Origin: JAPPHA01 sp965221575
Lineage (GTDB): Bacteria > Pseudomonadota > Alphaproteobacteria > Rhodobacterales > Rhodobacteraceae
Length of the DNA: 64,000 bases
NCBI GenBank assembly: GCA_965221575.1
Contig: CBDCSM010000012.1
Span: forward strand, 248,001-312,000
Reading direction: 5' to 3'
A program made the translations under genes and the position numbers. Shown here in pieces: positions 19,022-28,486 of this stretch. The notes under the pieces were generated by a model. That model saw nothing but the letters and a program-made list of their open reading frames with translations. It had not been told where the DNA came from and did not search any database. Position 1 is the first letter of the stretch; every line of letters begins with the position of its first letter.

Positions 19022-20626
19022 ATGAACGGTCCGGCGGTGTTGAAGTCGCTTGGCGCGCAGGTCGCCCACGCGCTTGCGCAAAGGGGTGTCGACGTGGTTT
19101 TCGGCATTCCCGGCGTCCACAACATCGAGCTGTACCGGGGCATCGGGGACGCGGGAATTCGCCATGTTCTTCCGCGGCATGAGCAGGGTGCCGGCTTCAT
19201 GGCCATCGGATACGCATGCGTTACGGGGCGTCCCGGCGTTGCCCTCGTGATTTCGGGGCCCGGGCTGTGCAACATCATGACCCCGATGGGGCAGGCCTAT
19301 TCAGACAGCGTTCCCATGCTCGTCCTGTCATCCTGCCTGGATCCGGACGACGATTCCTCCGGAAGCAGACTGCATGAAATGAAGGACCAGGAAGGGGCAG
19401 CGGCGACGGTGTGCGACTGGTCCGCGACGGCGCGTGACGCGGGCGGTGTGCAGAAGCTTCTCGACCGGGCATTCACGGAGTATTCGACCTCACGGCCGCT
19501 TCCGAAGCAGATCCAGATCCCGATCAGCAATCTGTCTGACCTCGTTTCGCCGATCCCCGACCTGGATTCGTTGCCGGGGCCGGCGGCCGTATCGAGCGAT
19601 GATGTCGAGACGGTTGCCGCCAGGATCGGGCGTTCCAGGCGGCCGCTGTTCATTTTCGGTGGCGGCGCGCGAGGGGCGCCCGCCGCCGCCCGAAGAGTCA
19701 TCGAGCGAAGCGGTGCTGCCTTTTTCTGCACTTATGCCGCCAAGGGAATCATCGGGAGCAGCCACGTTCTCGGTCTCGGGTCCGCGTTGCCCCGCCCCGA
19801 AAGCCAGGATGTGGTCTGCGAAGCCGATCTCGTCGTAGTCATCGGATCCCGCCTGAGCGAGACCGATCTCTGGAGAGAACGCCTCGGCCACCGGTGCGAA
19901 ATGATCCGGATCGACATCGATCATTCCGCGCTTGCAGACAAGCATGGGGCGGACGTCGCGTTGCACGGTGACGCGACGCGTTTCCTCGAGGACCTGGCGG
20001 AAGCATTGCCGGTAACGGCTCGACGGTCCGGCTGGGACCCGGCACATCTCCGAAAGGCACGGTCCGAGTTCCGGGCGTCTGCGGACCTGGAACGGCCAGG
20101 CATAGCCCGGGTCGCCGATGCGCTGGTCGATGCGGCGGGCGATGAAACCGTCATTTTTTCGGACATGACCCAGTTTGCCTACGTCGCGAAGGAAACCGCG
20201 TGCCTGGATGTCCCGAACAGGTGGTTTCACCCGTCCGGATTCGGCACCCTGGGGTTCGCCCTTCCCGCGGCGATCGGCGCAAGCGCCGCTCCCGGGCACA
20301 GGAATGTCGTTGCCGTTGCAGGAGATTATGGATTTCAGTTCACCTTGCAGGAACTGGCAACAGCCGTCGATCTGGGCATCGGACTGCCAGTCGTGATTTG
20401 GGATAATCGGGCATTGAAAGAGATCGAGGATTGCATGACAGCGGCCCAGATCGAGCCGTTTGCAGTCGCGGCGCCCGGACCGGATCTCGAACTCCTGGCG
20501 CGGGCCTACCGGGTCGGGTATGCGCGTCCGTCAAGCCTGTCGGAGTTCGGGAGAGCGGTCGTCGACGGGTTTTCAGGGAATCTTCCGACGGTGATTCACC
20601 TGACACCGGCGATATCCGCATCGTGA
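19022..20626 (+). CDS. Thiamine-diphosphate enzyme, acetolactate-synthase-like (AruI-like decarboxylase)
   Basis: 534-residue ThDP enzyme. The N-terminal pyrimidine-binding domain carries the catalytic Glu in RHEQGAGFMAIGYA and the PGV-type FGIPGVHNIELY. A central TPP domain has IFGGGARGAPAAARR. The C-terminal PP domain has VAGDYGFQFTLQELATAVDLG followed by the Asn in WDNRAL. Overall it resembles 5-guanidino-2-oxopentanoate decarboxylases (arginine catabolism) more than true acetolactate synthases, but the substrate is uncertain. The start directly follows the trkH stop with no gap, so it is likely translated by re-initiation. Confidence 0.78.
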   Translation: MNGPAVLKSLGAQVAHALAQRGVDVVFGIPGVHNIELYRGIGDAGIRHVLPRHEQGAGFMAIGYACVTGRPGVALVISGPGLCNIMTPMGQAYSDSVPMLVLSSCLDPDDDSSGSRLHEMKDQEGAAATVCDWSATARDAGGVQKLLDRAFTEYSTSRPLPKQIQIPISNLSDLVSPIPDLDSLPGPAAVSSDDVETVAARIGRSRRPLFIFGGGARGAPAAARRVIERSGAAFFCTYAAKGIIGSSHVLGLGSALPRPESQDVVCEADLVVVIGSRLSETDLWRERLGHRCEMIRIDIDHSALADKHGADVALHGDATRFLEDLAEALPVTARRSGWDPAHLRKARSEFRASADLERPGIARVADALVDAAGDETVIFSDMTQFAYVAKETACLDVPNRWFHPSGFGTLGFALPAAIGASAAPGHRNVVAVAGDYGFQFTLQELATAVDLGIGLPVVIWDNRALKEIEDCMTAAQIEPFAVAAPGPDLELLARAYRVGYARPSSLSEFGRAVVDGFSGNLPTVIHLTPAISAS

Positions 20627-20805
20627 AGGTCCAGGGATCGATGCCGGACGCCACCGACGCCTGAAAGGCAGCAAGTTCCCGAGTGCCCCGAGTCGTCCGC
20701 GGCAACAGCGGACCGCGATTCGTCTCCGATGACCGGGTTCAGATTGACCGGCTGTCTGGCTTAAAATAATTGGACCGTGACCCCGGTGGCTGAAAGTGTT
20801 GTCAC

Positions 20806-21729
20806 ATGTCCGAGAAATCCAATACGCCAAGATGTTTTCAGGATATCATGTTTCGGTTGCTGGAATTCTGGTCCGGTGAAGGGTGCGCCGTGCTCCAACC
20901 CTACGACATGGAAGTCGGGGCCGGAACGTTTCACCCGGCCACGGCGCTCCGCGCATTGGGCCCGAAACCCTGGGCGGCCGTGTATGTCCAGCCGAGTCGC
21001 CGACCGTCGGACGGACGTTACGGGGAGAACCCGAACAGGTTCCAGCGGCATCACCAGCTCCAGGTATTGATCAAGCCGTCGCCTCCCGACTTCCAGAGCG
21101 ACTACCTGCGCTCGCTCGAGGCAATCGGAATCAATTCTGACCTGCATGACCTGCGTTTTGTCGAGGACGACTGGGAAAGTCCCACCCTGGGCGCCTGGGG
21201 GCTAGGCTGGGAAGTCTGGTGCGATGGCATGGAGATCAGCCAGTTCACCTATTTCCAGCAAACAGGAGGGCACGACTGCAAGCCGGTTTCGGGAGAAATT
21301 ACTTATGGCCTCGAGCGGCTCGCCATGTTTGTCCTGGACGTCAATCACGTCATGGACATGCCGTACAATGACCCTGGTTCCGGGATCCCGCTGACATACG
21401 GCGACGTGTTCAGGCAGGATGAGACGGAGTTCTCGTACTGGAATTTCGATGTCGCGGACACCGACATGCTGTTCCGGCATTTCGAGGACGCGGAAGCGGA
21501 ATGTCGGCGCATCGTGTGTGCGCATGTCAACGGACCCGGTACGGATCGAAATGTCCCGCTGGCGCTGCCGGCTTACGATCAGTGTATCAAGGCGTCGCAT
21601 CTCTTCAATCTGCTCGATGCGCGCGGCGTGATTTCGGTCACCGAGCGGCAAGCGTATATCGGCCGGGTGCGGGCGCTTGCCAAACTCTGTTCCGACGAAT
21701 TCCTGAAGACTGCGGCCGGTGTTGCATGA
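20806..21729 (+). CDS. glyQ: Glycyl-tRNA synthetase alpha subunit
   Basis: Catalytic alpha subunit of the bacterial alpha2beta2 glycyl-tRNA synthetase, 307 residues. Class II motifs appear in FQDIMFRLLEFWSGEGCAVLQPYDMEVGAGTFHPATALRALGP (split here across residues 12–55) and VQPSRRPSDGRYGENPNR. Further blocks are CDGMEISQFTYFQQ and GEITYGLERLAMF. The gene overlaps the following small membrane-protein gene by four bases (ATGA). glyS follows that gene, so the three form one operon. Confidence 0.97.
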   Translation: MSEKSNTPRCFQDIMFRLLEFWSGEGCAVLQPYDMEVGAGTFHPATALRALGPKPWAAVYVQPSRRPSDGRYGENPNRFQRHHQLQVLIKPSPPDFQSDYLRSLEAIGINSDLHDLRFVEDDWESPTLGAWGLGWEVWCDGMEISQFTYFQQTGGHDCKPVSGEITYGLERLAMFVLDVNHVMDMPYNDPGSGIPLTYGDVFRQDETEFSYWNFDVADTDMLFRHFEDAEAECRRIVCAHVNGPGTDRNVPLALPAYDQCIKASHLFNLLDARGVISVTERQAYIGRVRALAKLCSDEFLKTAAGVA

Positions 21730-22250
21730 CCGTGAACGGAAGATACCTGGTTGTCGGGCTCGTGACCTGTTGCGTCATCGCGGGGGCAGGTCTGATTTAT
21801 ACTCAGAATTACGCTTATTATCAGAATGTTACGGTCAGTAATTCGATCGAGATGGAAGAGGACATGGGTCGCGGAGGGTCCACGGTGGCAACCGAAATCC
21901 GCCTGACGAGGCTTGTCGGCGGAATTCCCGAGTCGATTCCGGTTTCCGGCTTTACCGGGATCGATGCCCGGACCAGCCCGCTGAAGTTTCGGGGCTGCTT
22001 CGTCAGCGAGCATTCACTTGAACAGTTGAAGCGAAGATACGTGCAAGCCGATCATGCGGTTCCGTTGCGCCCGCCTGCCTGGTTTGACTGCTTTGACGTC
22101 AAGCGATTGACGGAAGACCTGGCCACGGGCGACGCGGTCGCTTTCCTCGGCGAACGGGAGATCGCTCCTGGTGTCGATCGGCTGGTGGCGGTCTATCCAG
22201 ATCAGCGCGCATTCGCTTGGCATCAATTCAACCAGGACAGCCAGGAGTAA
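21726..22250 (+). CDS. Small membrane-anchored protein between glyQ and glyS (DUF6446-like)
   Basis: A 174-residue protein with one N-terminal membrane or signal segment (YLVVGLVTCCVIAGAGLIYT) and a periplasm-like remainder. Two Cys residues (RGCFVSE and WFDCFDV) are spaced about 35 residues apart and might form a disulfide. It overlaps glyQ by ATGA and ends three bases before the glyS ATG. I recall a DUF6446 gene in exactly this position in Rhodobacterales, and the sequence fits that family by memory only. Its function is unknown; the tight coupling to a tRNA synthetase is puzzling for a membrane protein. Confidence 0.75.
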   Translation: MTVNGRYLVVGLVTCCVIAGAGLIYTQNYAYYQNVTVSNSIEMEEDMGRGGSTVATEIRLTRLVGGIPESIPVSGFTGIDARTSPLKFRGCFVSEHSLEQLKRRYVQADHAVPLRPPAWFDCFDVKRLTEDLATGDAVAFLGEREIAPGVDRLVAVYPDQRAFAWHQFNQDSQE

Positions 22251-22253
22251 GTG

Positions 22254-24365
22254 ATGCCCGAACTGCTCCTCGAACTGATGTCGGAAGAGATCCCCGCGCA
22301 CTTGCAGCGCAAGGCCTCGGCCGACCTGGAACGGCTGGTGACGGCAGGACTCGAAGCGGCGGGGCTGCCGCCTTCGGAGGCGCGGTCGTATTCGACGCCG
22401 CGGCGCCTGTGCCTGGTCGTGGACGGACTGCCCGAGATGTCGCCCGCGGCCCGCGAGGAGAGACGAGGACCCAGGGTGGACGCGCCCGAACGCGCGATCG
22501 AGGGGTTCCTGCGTTCGACGGGGCTGGAAAGGGAAGACCTCGAGATTCGGGACGACAGGCGCGGAGGCGCGAGGAAAAAGGGTGAAACGGTCAAGACATA
22601 CTATGCGGTTTTCGAAAGGCCGGGAACCGCCGTAACCGAAATCGTCCCCGGCATTGTCCAGTCGGCTATGGAGGACTTCCCCTGGCCGAAGTCCATGCGG
22701 TGGGGACAAGGATCCTTCAGGTGGATTCGGCCGCTTCGCTCGATTCTGTGCATCCTGTCGGATGGCAACCGGGACCGGGACGGCTCAGGTGCCCGCGAAG
22801 CAGACGTGGTCCGGTTTTCGGTCGCGGGCATTTGCTCGGGAAACCGTACATTCGGACACCGGTTCATGTTTCCCGCGGCAATTTCGGTTTCGTCATTCGG
22901 GGACTACCGGGACAAGTTGCGGACGGCCAGGGTCGTCCTTGATCCCGATGAAAGGCGAGCGATGATTCGCCGGGACGCGGAACGGCTCGTCCGAGACAAG
23001 GGGTGGAAGCTCGTCCACGACCCCGGACTCCTCTCGGAAATATCAGGACTTGTCGAGTGGCCCGTTGTCCTGGCAGGTGCCATCGACCCTGAATTCCTCG
23101 ACTTGCCTCCGGAAGTCCTTCAGGTCTCGATGCGGGAACACCAGAAATTCCTTTCAGCCCGGAATCCCGACAACGGACGAATCGAAGGGTTCATCACTGT
23201 CGCGAACACCGAGACGCAGGATGGAGGCGCGAAGGTCCTAGACGGGAACAGGAGGGTGCTGTCCGCCCGTTTGTCGGATGCCAAGTTCTTTTGGGAACAT
23301 GATCTCCGCCAGGCCCGGGACGGAATGACGTCATGGATCGAGGATTTGGCGAGGGTGACCTTTTTTGCGGATCTCGGTACCCAGGCCGACCGGGTGAACC
23401 GCCTGGTCGGATTGGCCAGGGAACTTTCCCGCGTCACCGGTGCGGACCCCGTCAAGGCCGAAGCCGCGGCACGGGTTGCGAAGGCGGACCTGCTCTCCAG
23501 CATGGTCCAGGAGTTCCCCGAACTGCAGGGGACCATGGGTCGGCACTACGCGGCGGCTGCCGGATTCGATGGAGACGTGGCGCGGGCCTGCGAAGAACAC
23601 TACGCGCCGAAAGGGCCCGATGACAGGGTCCCTGCCGCGCCGGTCTCGGTTACGCTCGCGCTCGCGGACCGGCTGGATACGCTGACGGGATTCTGGAGAA
23701 TCGGCGAGAAACCCACGGGTTCAAGGGATCCGTACGGTCTCAGGCGAGCCGCGCTGGGCGTGATCAGGCTGATACTCGACAACGAACTCAGATTGCCGCT
23801 CCTTGAGCTGTTCGGGTCTCGGCTGCTTCCGGATGTCTCGGAAAGCCTGCTCGGGTTCATCCATGACCGGCTCAAGGGTCACCTCAGGGAACTGGGTGTG
23901 ACGGGAGATCTCGTCGATGCCTGCCTGGAATTGCCGGGACGTGACGATCTTGTCCTGCTGGTTCGGCGAGTCAGGTCACTTGCCGAATTCCTGAAGACGG
24001 ATGACGGCGAGAATCTCGTGCAGGGATTCCGCAGGGCCAGGAACATCCTTGTCGCCGAAGAGCGCAAGGACGGGGTTTCGTATGAACTGGCGCCAGATCC
24101 GGCGCTGGCACGGGAAGACGCGGAACGATTGCTGTTTTCGGCCCTCGGAACTGCCGAAGCTGCAGTTGTAGCGGCGCTTGACAACGAAGATTTCGTGCTT
24201 TCCATGACCGAAATGTCGAAACTGAGGGCGCCGGTAGACGCGTATTTCGACACCGTCCTTGTCAATGTGGACAATTCCCTCCTGCGCCGCAATCGACTGT
24301 GCCTGATGAACCGGATCAGCGAAGTCATGTGCAGGGCGGCAGATTTTTCAAGGCTTGGCGTATGA
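22254..24365 (+). CDS. glyS: Glycyl-tRNA synthetase beta subunit
   Basis: Beta subunit (703 residues) providing tRNA binding and anticodon recognition. It opens MPELLLELMSEEIPAHLQRKA, the family start, and contains YSTPRRLCLVV, FPWPKSMRWG, MREHQKFLSA and DAKFFWEHDL. The HD-like region RVAKADLLSSMVQEFPELQG and GSRDPYGLRRAALG follow. A DALR-type helical domain closes the protein. The ATG at 22254 follows AGGAGTAAGTG; a GTG directly before it is in frame. The gene ends in the region where the PPDK-like gene starts. Confidence 0.97.
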   Translation: MPELLLELMSEEIPAHLQRKASADLERLVTAGLEAAGLPPSEARSYSTPRRLCLVVDGLPEMSPAAREERRGPRVDAPERAIEGFLRSTGLEREDLEIRDDRRGGARKKGETVKTYYAVFERPGTAVTEIVPGIVQSAMEDFPWPKSMRWGQGSFRWIRPLRSILCILSDGNRDRDGSGAREADVVRFSVAGICSGNRTFGHRFMFPAAISVSSFGDYRDKLRTARVVLDPDERRAMIRRDAERLVRDKGWKLVHDPGLLSEISGLVEWPVVLAGAIDPEFLDLPPEVLQVSMREHQKFLSARNPDNGRIEGFITVANTETQDGGAKVLDGNRRVLSARLSDAKFFWEHDLRQARDGMTSWIEDLARVTFFADLGTQADRVNRLVGLARELSRVTGADPVKAEAAARVAKADLLSSMVQEFPELQGTMGRHYAAAAGFDGDVARACEEHYAPKGPDDRVPAAPVSVTLALADRLDTLTGFWRIGEKPTGSRDPYGLRRAALGVIRLILDNELRLPLLELFGSRLLPDVSESLLGFIHDRLKGHLRELGVTGDLVDACLELPGRDDLVLLVRRVRSLAEFLKTDDGENLVQGFRRARNILVAEERKDGVSYELAPDPALAREDAERLLFSALGTAEAAVVAALDNEDFVLSMTEMSKLRAPVDAYFDTVLVNVDNSLLRRNRLCLMNRISEVMCRAADFSRLGV

Positions 24366-24441
24366 ACCTGCCCCGCAACGAAATCCAAGCGATTTGCGCC
24401 GCTGTTTCGTCCGGTTGCACTTGCGCGCCCGAAGGCCTCCG

Positions 24442-27033
24442 TTGACCAAGTCGGGATTAATCAGGGCGTTGTCGGCGAAGGTGACCTTGCGCCCGGAGGA
24501 GTTCGGGCAAAAGGCCCATACGATCAACCGGCTTCACGGTGCCGAATTGCCGGTACCAGAGGGATTCGCCTTGTCGGTCGCGGCGGTTCGGGGAATCGCG
24601 AACACGGGATTTGCGGAATACTGGGACCTGTCGTCACTGATTGTGCCGGGTCGACTGAAGGCAATCCGCTCGAGTCCGGTTTCGCGCTCCTGGGGAGGCC
24701 CCGAAACCCTGGTCAATATCGGAATGAACAGGCGGGTCCTGGCAGACCTCTCCCGCAACCTGGGCGAACGCGCGGCCGCAGAAGCCTTCTGCCACTTCGT
24801 CCAGGAGTATGCTGTCAGCATCAAGCACCAGGACGCCGAGACATTCAGGACAATCGCCCGGGACGGCACAAAGGGCAGGATGCAGCCGGGGCAATTGGTT
24901 GCATCCTGCCTGGAAGCCTACCGTGCCCTGGTTGGTGAAGAGTTCCCCGAAAACCCGGCAGAGCAACTCAGGAATGGCCTGAAGTCGATGATTGCTGCCT
25001 GGGACGGAACTTCGGCCCGTATCCTCAGGTCGGCGCGTGGCGCACCTCCGGATGCCGGGTTGGGACTGATCGTGCAGGACATGGTGCCGGGATTCGTGTC
25101 TGCCCGCCAGGGGGCGGTACAGTTCCGGTCGCCGTTGTCCGGCGAGGCCGGCGTTTACGGAAGGTTCCTTCCGGAACGGCCCGGGAGTGCCGGACGGTCA
25201 TCTTCTTCCGAAAAAGTCGATGCGGTTGACGACCATTTGGCATCGGCATTCGATGCCTCTTCCCCGGTCGTCAGGGGCATGTTGAGCGAATACGGCCTGA
25301 TCGCGCGAAAGACATTTCGTGACGAGATGCGACTGGATTTCCTGTTGGACGGCGAGACAGCCTGGATCCTGGACGCGGTACCGGCGGAGCGTTCGACACG
25401 GGCGAAGCTGGCCATCGCGGTGGGGCTCGTTGAAGATAGCCTGGTCACCCGGCAGGATGCGCTTTTTTCGGTTGATCCACTGGACCTGAATGACGCCATG
25501 CTGGCCCAACTCGACCCGCGCGGCCAGCCGGATGTGGTTGCGACCGGTGTGGCCGCAAGCCCGGGTGCGGCGACCGGGCGAATCGTGTTCAGCGCCATGG
25601 CTGCCCAGGCGATGAAGGCCCGCGAGCAGGAGTGCGTCCTCGTCCGTGTCGAGACATCGCCCGAAGATGTCCGGGGCATGTACTCGGCAAGTGCGATCCT
25701 GACCGAGAAGGGTGGCATGACGAGCCATGCCGCCGTAGTGGCACGAGGTCTTGGTGTTCCATGCGTGACAGGCGCGTCGGCTGTTCACGTTGATGCCCGG
25801 ACAAGAACCGTCACGATTCCGGACGGCAGGGTACTCCGTGAAGGTGATGTCATGACAGTTGACGGCACGGGCGGCCAGGTGGTCGCCGGTGCGCCGGGAC
25901 TTGTCGAACCTGACCTTGATGGAGCATTCGGAGTGTTCATGTCGTGGGCAGACGAGGCCCGGACCCTGGGCGTCCGGGCAAACTCGGACACGGCGCTCGA
26001 AGCCAACCTGGCCCGGGAAATCGGGGTCGACGGTATCGGCCTGGTACGAACGGAGCACATGGTGATTGAGCCAGGCCGGTTGACGCTGATGCGCGAACTG
26101 ATACTCGCACAAACCCCGACCGACCGGCAGGTAGCGCTAGAACGGCTGCTTCCGATGCAGCGCGCGGATTTCATCGAGATTTTCAGAATCATGCAGGGCT
26201 TGCCCGTGTGCATTCGCCTCCTGGACCCGCCCCTGCACGAGTTCCTGCCGACGTCCCGGGGCGCGATCGAGCGGCTGGCCGAAGCCATGGCGCTGCCCGT
26301 ATCACGGGTCAGCGAGAGGATCGACGACCTGGCGGAGTTCAATCCGATGCTCGGGTTGCGCGGGGTCCGGCTCGGAATGACCGTGCCGGAGGTCTACGAC
26401 ATGCAGGCACGCGCGATTTTCGAGGCGGCTGTTGCCGTTCGCCGCGAAGATGGAACAGTCATCGCCCCGGAAATCATGGTGCCACTGGTTTCGACGACCA
26501 TGGAGGTCGAAATCGTGAAGTCACGCGTCAACGCGGTTGCCGCCGCGGTGCGGTCCGAGAGTGATTGCGATTTGAATTACGCGCTTGGCGTCATGGTCGA
26601 AACCCCGCGCGCCGCGTTCCGGGCAGGAAAGATCTCGGAAGTGGCGGAGTTTCTCAGTTTCGGCACCAATGATCTCACGCAAATGGTTTTCGGACTCAGT
26701 CGAGACGACGCGGGTCGTTTCATGCGCGAATATGTTCAGCAGGGCATTTACGAGGAAGATCCGTTCCAGACCCTAGATCCGGAGGGAGTTGGCGAAATGC
26801 TCCTTTTGGCCGCGGAACGCGGTCGTTCCGCGAGACCTGCCCTGGTTCTCGGGTTGTGCGGCGAACATGGAGGTGACCCGAAGTCGATTGCCTTTTGCCA
26901 CCGGGCAGGTTTCGACTACGTGTCGTGCTCTCCCTACCGCGCGCCCGTCGCGCGCCTGGCGGCTGCCCAGGAAGCGTTGCGAGACGCAATGCGCGGCCAG
27001 GACGCATCGTCCGGAAAAAGCGGAGGAGAGTAG
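24442..27033 (+). CDS. Pyruvate phosphate dikinase-like protein with a divergent ATP-grasp half
   Basis: 863-residue PPDK relative. The swivelling domain has the phosphohistidine (TEKGGMTSHAAVVARG, His about residue 429). The PEP/pyruvate barrel is intact: GIGLVRTEHM, CIRLLDPPLHEFLP, NPMLGLRGVRLG, FLSFGTNDLTQMVFGLSRDD and the catalytic Cys in LCGEHGGDP (about residue 806). The N-terminal nucleotide-binding half is short of canonical motifs: the SVRSGARxSMPGM region reads SSPVSRSWGGPETLVNIGM, and the QTR motif is replaced by DAVPAER. The TTG at 24442 is preferred because GAAGG lies six bases upstream; TTG 24355 and GTG 24481 are alternatives. It follows glyS directly. Whether it still uses ATP is doubtful. 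Confidence 0.8.
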   Translation: MTKSGLIRALSAKVTLRPEEFGQKAHTINRLHGAELPVPEGFALSVAAVRGIANTGFAEYWDLSSLIVPGRLKAIRSSPVSRSWGGPETLVNIGMNRRVLADLSRNLGERAAAEAFCHFVQEYAVSIKHQDAETFRTIARDGTKGRMQPGQLVASCLEAYRALVGEEFPENPAEQLRNGLKSMIAAWDGTSARILRSARGAPPDAGLGLIVQDMVPGFVSARQGAVQFRSPLSGEAGVYGRFLPERPGSAGRSSSSEKVDAVDDHLASAFDASSPVVRGMLSEYGLIARKTFRDEMRLDFLLDGETAWILDAVPAERSTRAKLAIAVGLVEDSLVTRQDALFSVDPLDLNDAMLAQLDPRGQPDVVATGVAASPGAATGRIVFSAMAAQAMKAREQECVLVRVETSPEDVRGMYSASAILTEKGGMTSHAAVVARGLGVPCVTGASAVHVDARTRTVTIPDGRVLREGDVMTVDGTGGQVVAGAPGLVEPDLDGAFGVFMSWADEARTLGVRANSDTALEANLAREIGVDGIGLVRTEHMVIEPGRLTLMRELILAQTPTDRQVALERLLPMQRADFIEIFRIMQGLPVCIRLLDPPLHEFLPTSRGAIERLAEAMALPVSRVSERIDDLAEFNPMLGLRGVRLGMTVPEVYDMQARAIFEAAVAVRREDGTVIAPEIMVPLVSTTMEVEIVKSRVNAVAAAVRSESDCDLNYALGVMVETPRAAFRAGKISEVAEFLSFGTNDLTQMVFGLSRDDAGRFMREYVQQGIYEEDPFQTLDPEGVGEMLLLAAERGRSARPALVLGLCGEHGGDPKSIAFCHRAGFDYVSCSPYRAPVARLAAAQEALRDAMRGQDASSGKSGGE

Positions 27034-27285
27034 CCCGCTGGACTGGCGAACGCGAGGGGGCCCGGTTTTCCTGGCTCGTCTTGCCGGGTGGCCGGGGACG
27101 GTGTTTGATCCGGGATTGGCGAGCCCGCCGACGACGTGAATCATCGCGGGCAGCGAATGCCGGCAGGCGGATTTTCGCTACCCGTGGTGCGATTTCAACT
27201 TTTGGGTTGTTCTTGCCCCTTGCACGAATGTATTTTGCCCTTCGCACCATTGTATCTTGGTACGAGTTGTACCGATCAGGGTCAA

Positions 27286-28308
27286 TTGGGCCGAATTCGG
27301 CCCGGAGGGGGGACGCTGAGACTGCATGTCGCGGCTGGTTGTTGCGTGGTGTTGGTCGCAGTCGGCGGAATGGCCTCTGCGCAGCCAACTCTACAAGTCG
27401 GTTTCTCTCCGCCCGCTCGGGCGCCTGAGTCCGAAATCGTCGCGTTTTCCCAGATCCCTGTCGTACCGGCGCTCTTGAAATTCCTTCTGGGCAACCCGAA
27501 GAGTGGAGACAAGGCTTCTGGTGGCAACGACGTCTTGAGTGAAACCGGCTCCGGGACGCCGCAGGAAAGTTCCATTTTACCGAAGGGGCGAAAGCCCGTT
27601 GTTCCGCTCCCTCGGGCTTTTCCGTCAGTTGAAACCGTGGCGGTCGTTCCCGCCGCGGCCCCGCGCCGGAATGCCGTCATGATGGAGCCGCCTTCGGTCA
27701 ATGCGGTTGCGGTGCTTCCTCGAGGTCGTGAATTCGATCCCGACAAGAGTTCACTGACGGAGGAACCGGTCTCTGCGACGGGTGTCGCCACGATCGAATC
27801 AACATTGCCAAAGCCTCGCCCGGAAAAAATTCGGAAATTCCGGTCAATCGAAAACCTCAGGATCCTGGTTGAAACCGCCAGTCGTTTGCCCGACTCAACC
27901 TCGATCACCGACTTTGAAGAATGGAGTTGCCTGACCGAAGCGATCTATTTCGAGGCGCGTGGCGAGTCACTGAGAGGCCAGGTGGCCGTTGCCGAGGTCA
28001 TCCTCAATCGCAGGGATTCACCGGAGTTCCCGGGAACCATTTGCGAAGTACTGGATCAGGGCGTCCACAAGCGGGGGAAGTGCCAGTTCTCATATAACTG
28101 CGATGGGCTTCGCGAGGATTTCCACGAGGAGGAGGCCCATAGAAAGGCGGCCCTGATCGCGAGCAAGATGCTGGAGGGGTTCGAGTCGAACCTGACCAAC
28201 GGAGCCTTGTACTATCACTCGGTTTCGGTCCGCCCGGGATGGAGCAAGAAGCTGATCAGGACAGCAAGAATCGGCGACCACTACTTTTTCAATCGGCGAG
28301 ACGCCTAA
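27286..28308 (+). CDS. SleB-like cell wall hydrolase, secreted
   Basis: 340 residues when started at the TTG at 27286, which has AGGG six bases upstream and yields a clean signal peptide (HVAAGCCVVLVAVGGMASA before QPTL). A long Pro/Ser-rich linker fills residues 35–215. The C-terminal Hydrolase_2 (SleB) domain begins CLTEAIYFEARGES, with the catalytic-type Glu pair, then AVAEVILNRRDSPEFPGTICEVLDQG, CQFSYNCDG and ALYYHS. Such proteins cleave peptidoglycan in the periplasm and in this class are not tied to sporulation. The frame is open from 27136 (GTG), but that N-terminus lacks a signal peptide. Confidence 0.8.
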   Translation: MGRIRPGGGTLRLHVAAGCCVVLVAVGGMASAQPTLQVGFSPPARAPESEIVAFSQIPVVPALLKFLLGNPKSGDKASGGNDVLSETGSGTPQESSILPKGRKPVVPLPRAFPSVETVAVVPAAAPRRNAVMMEPPSVNAVAVLPRGREFDPDKSSLTEEPVSATGVATIESTLPKPRPEKIRKFRSIENLRILVETASRLPDSTSITDFEEWSCLTEAIYFEARGESLRGQVAVAEVILNRRDSPEFPGTICEVLDQGVHKRGKCQFSYNCDGLREDFHEEEAHRKAALIASKMLEGFESNLTNGALYYHSVSVRPGWSKKLIRTARIGDHYFFNRRDA

Positions 28309-28486
28309 CCCGGTCCATGCCGTCGTTTGCCAGAACCGGGTTGCGTGCACCAGCCTGGGTCACGGGTCGTACCGACACCGGCACCCGCGACCCATGGCCC
28401 GTGCAGACGGTGACTCGATTTCGGCCGCGCGGCATCGATCGATGAATCCGTGAATGCCGGTCTTCGCCCGGGGGTGTGTTTCTCAG

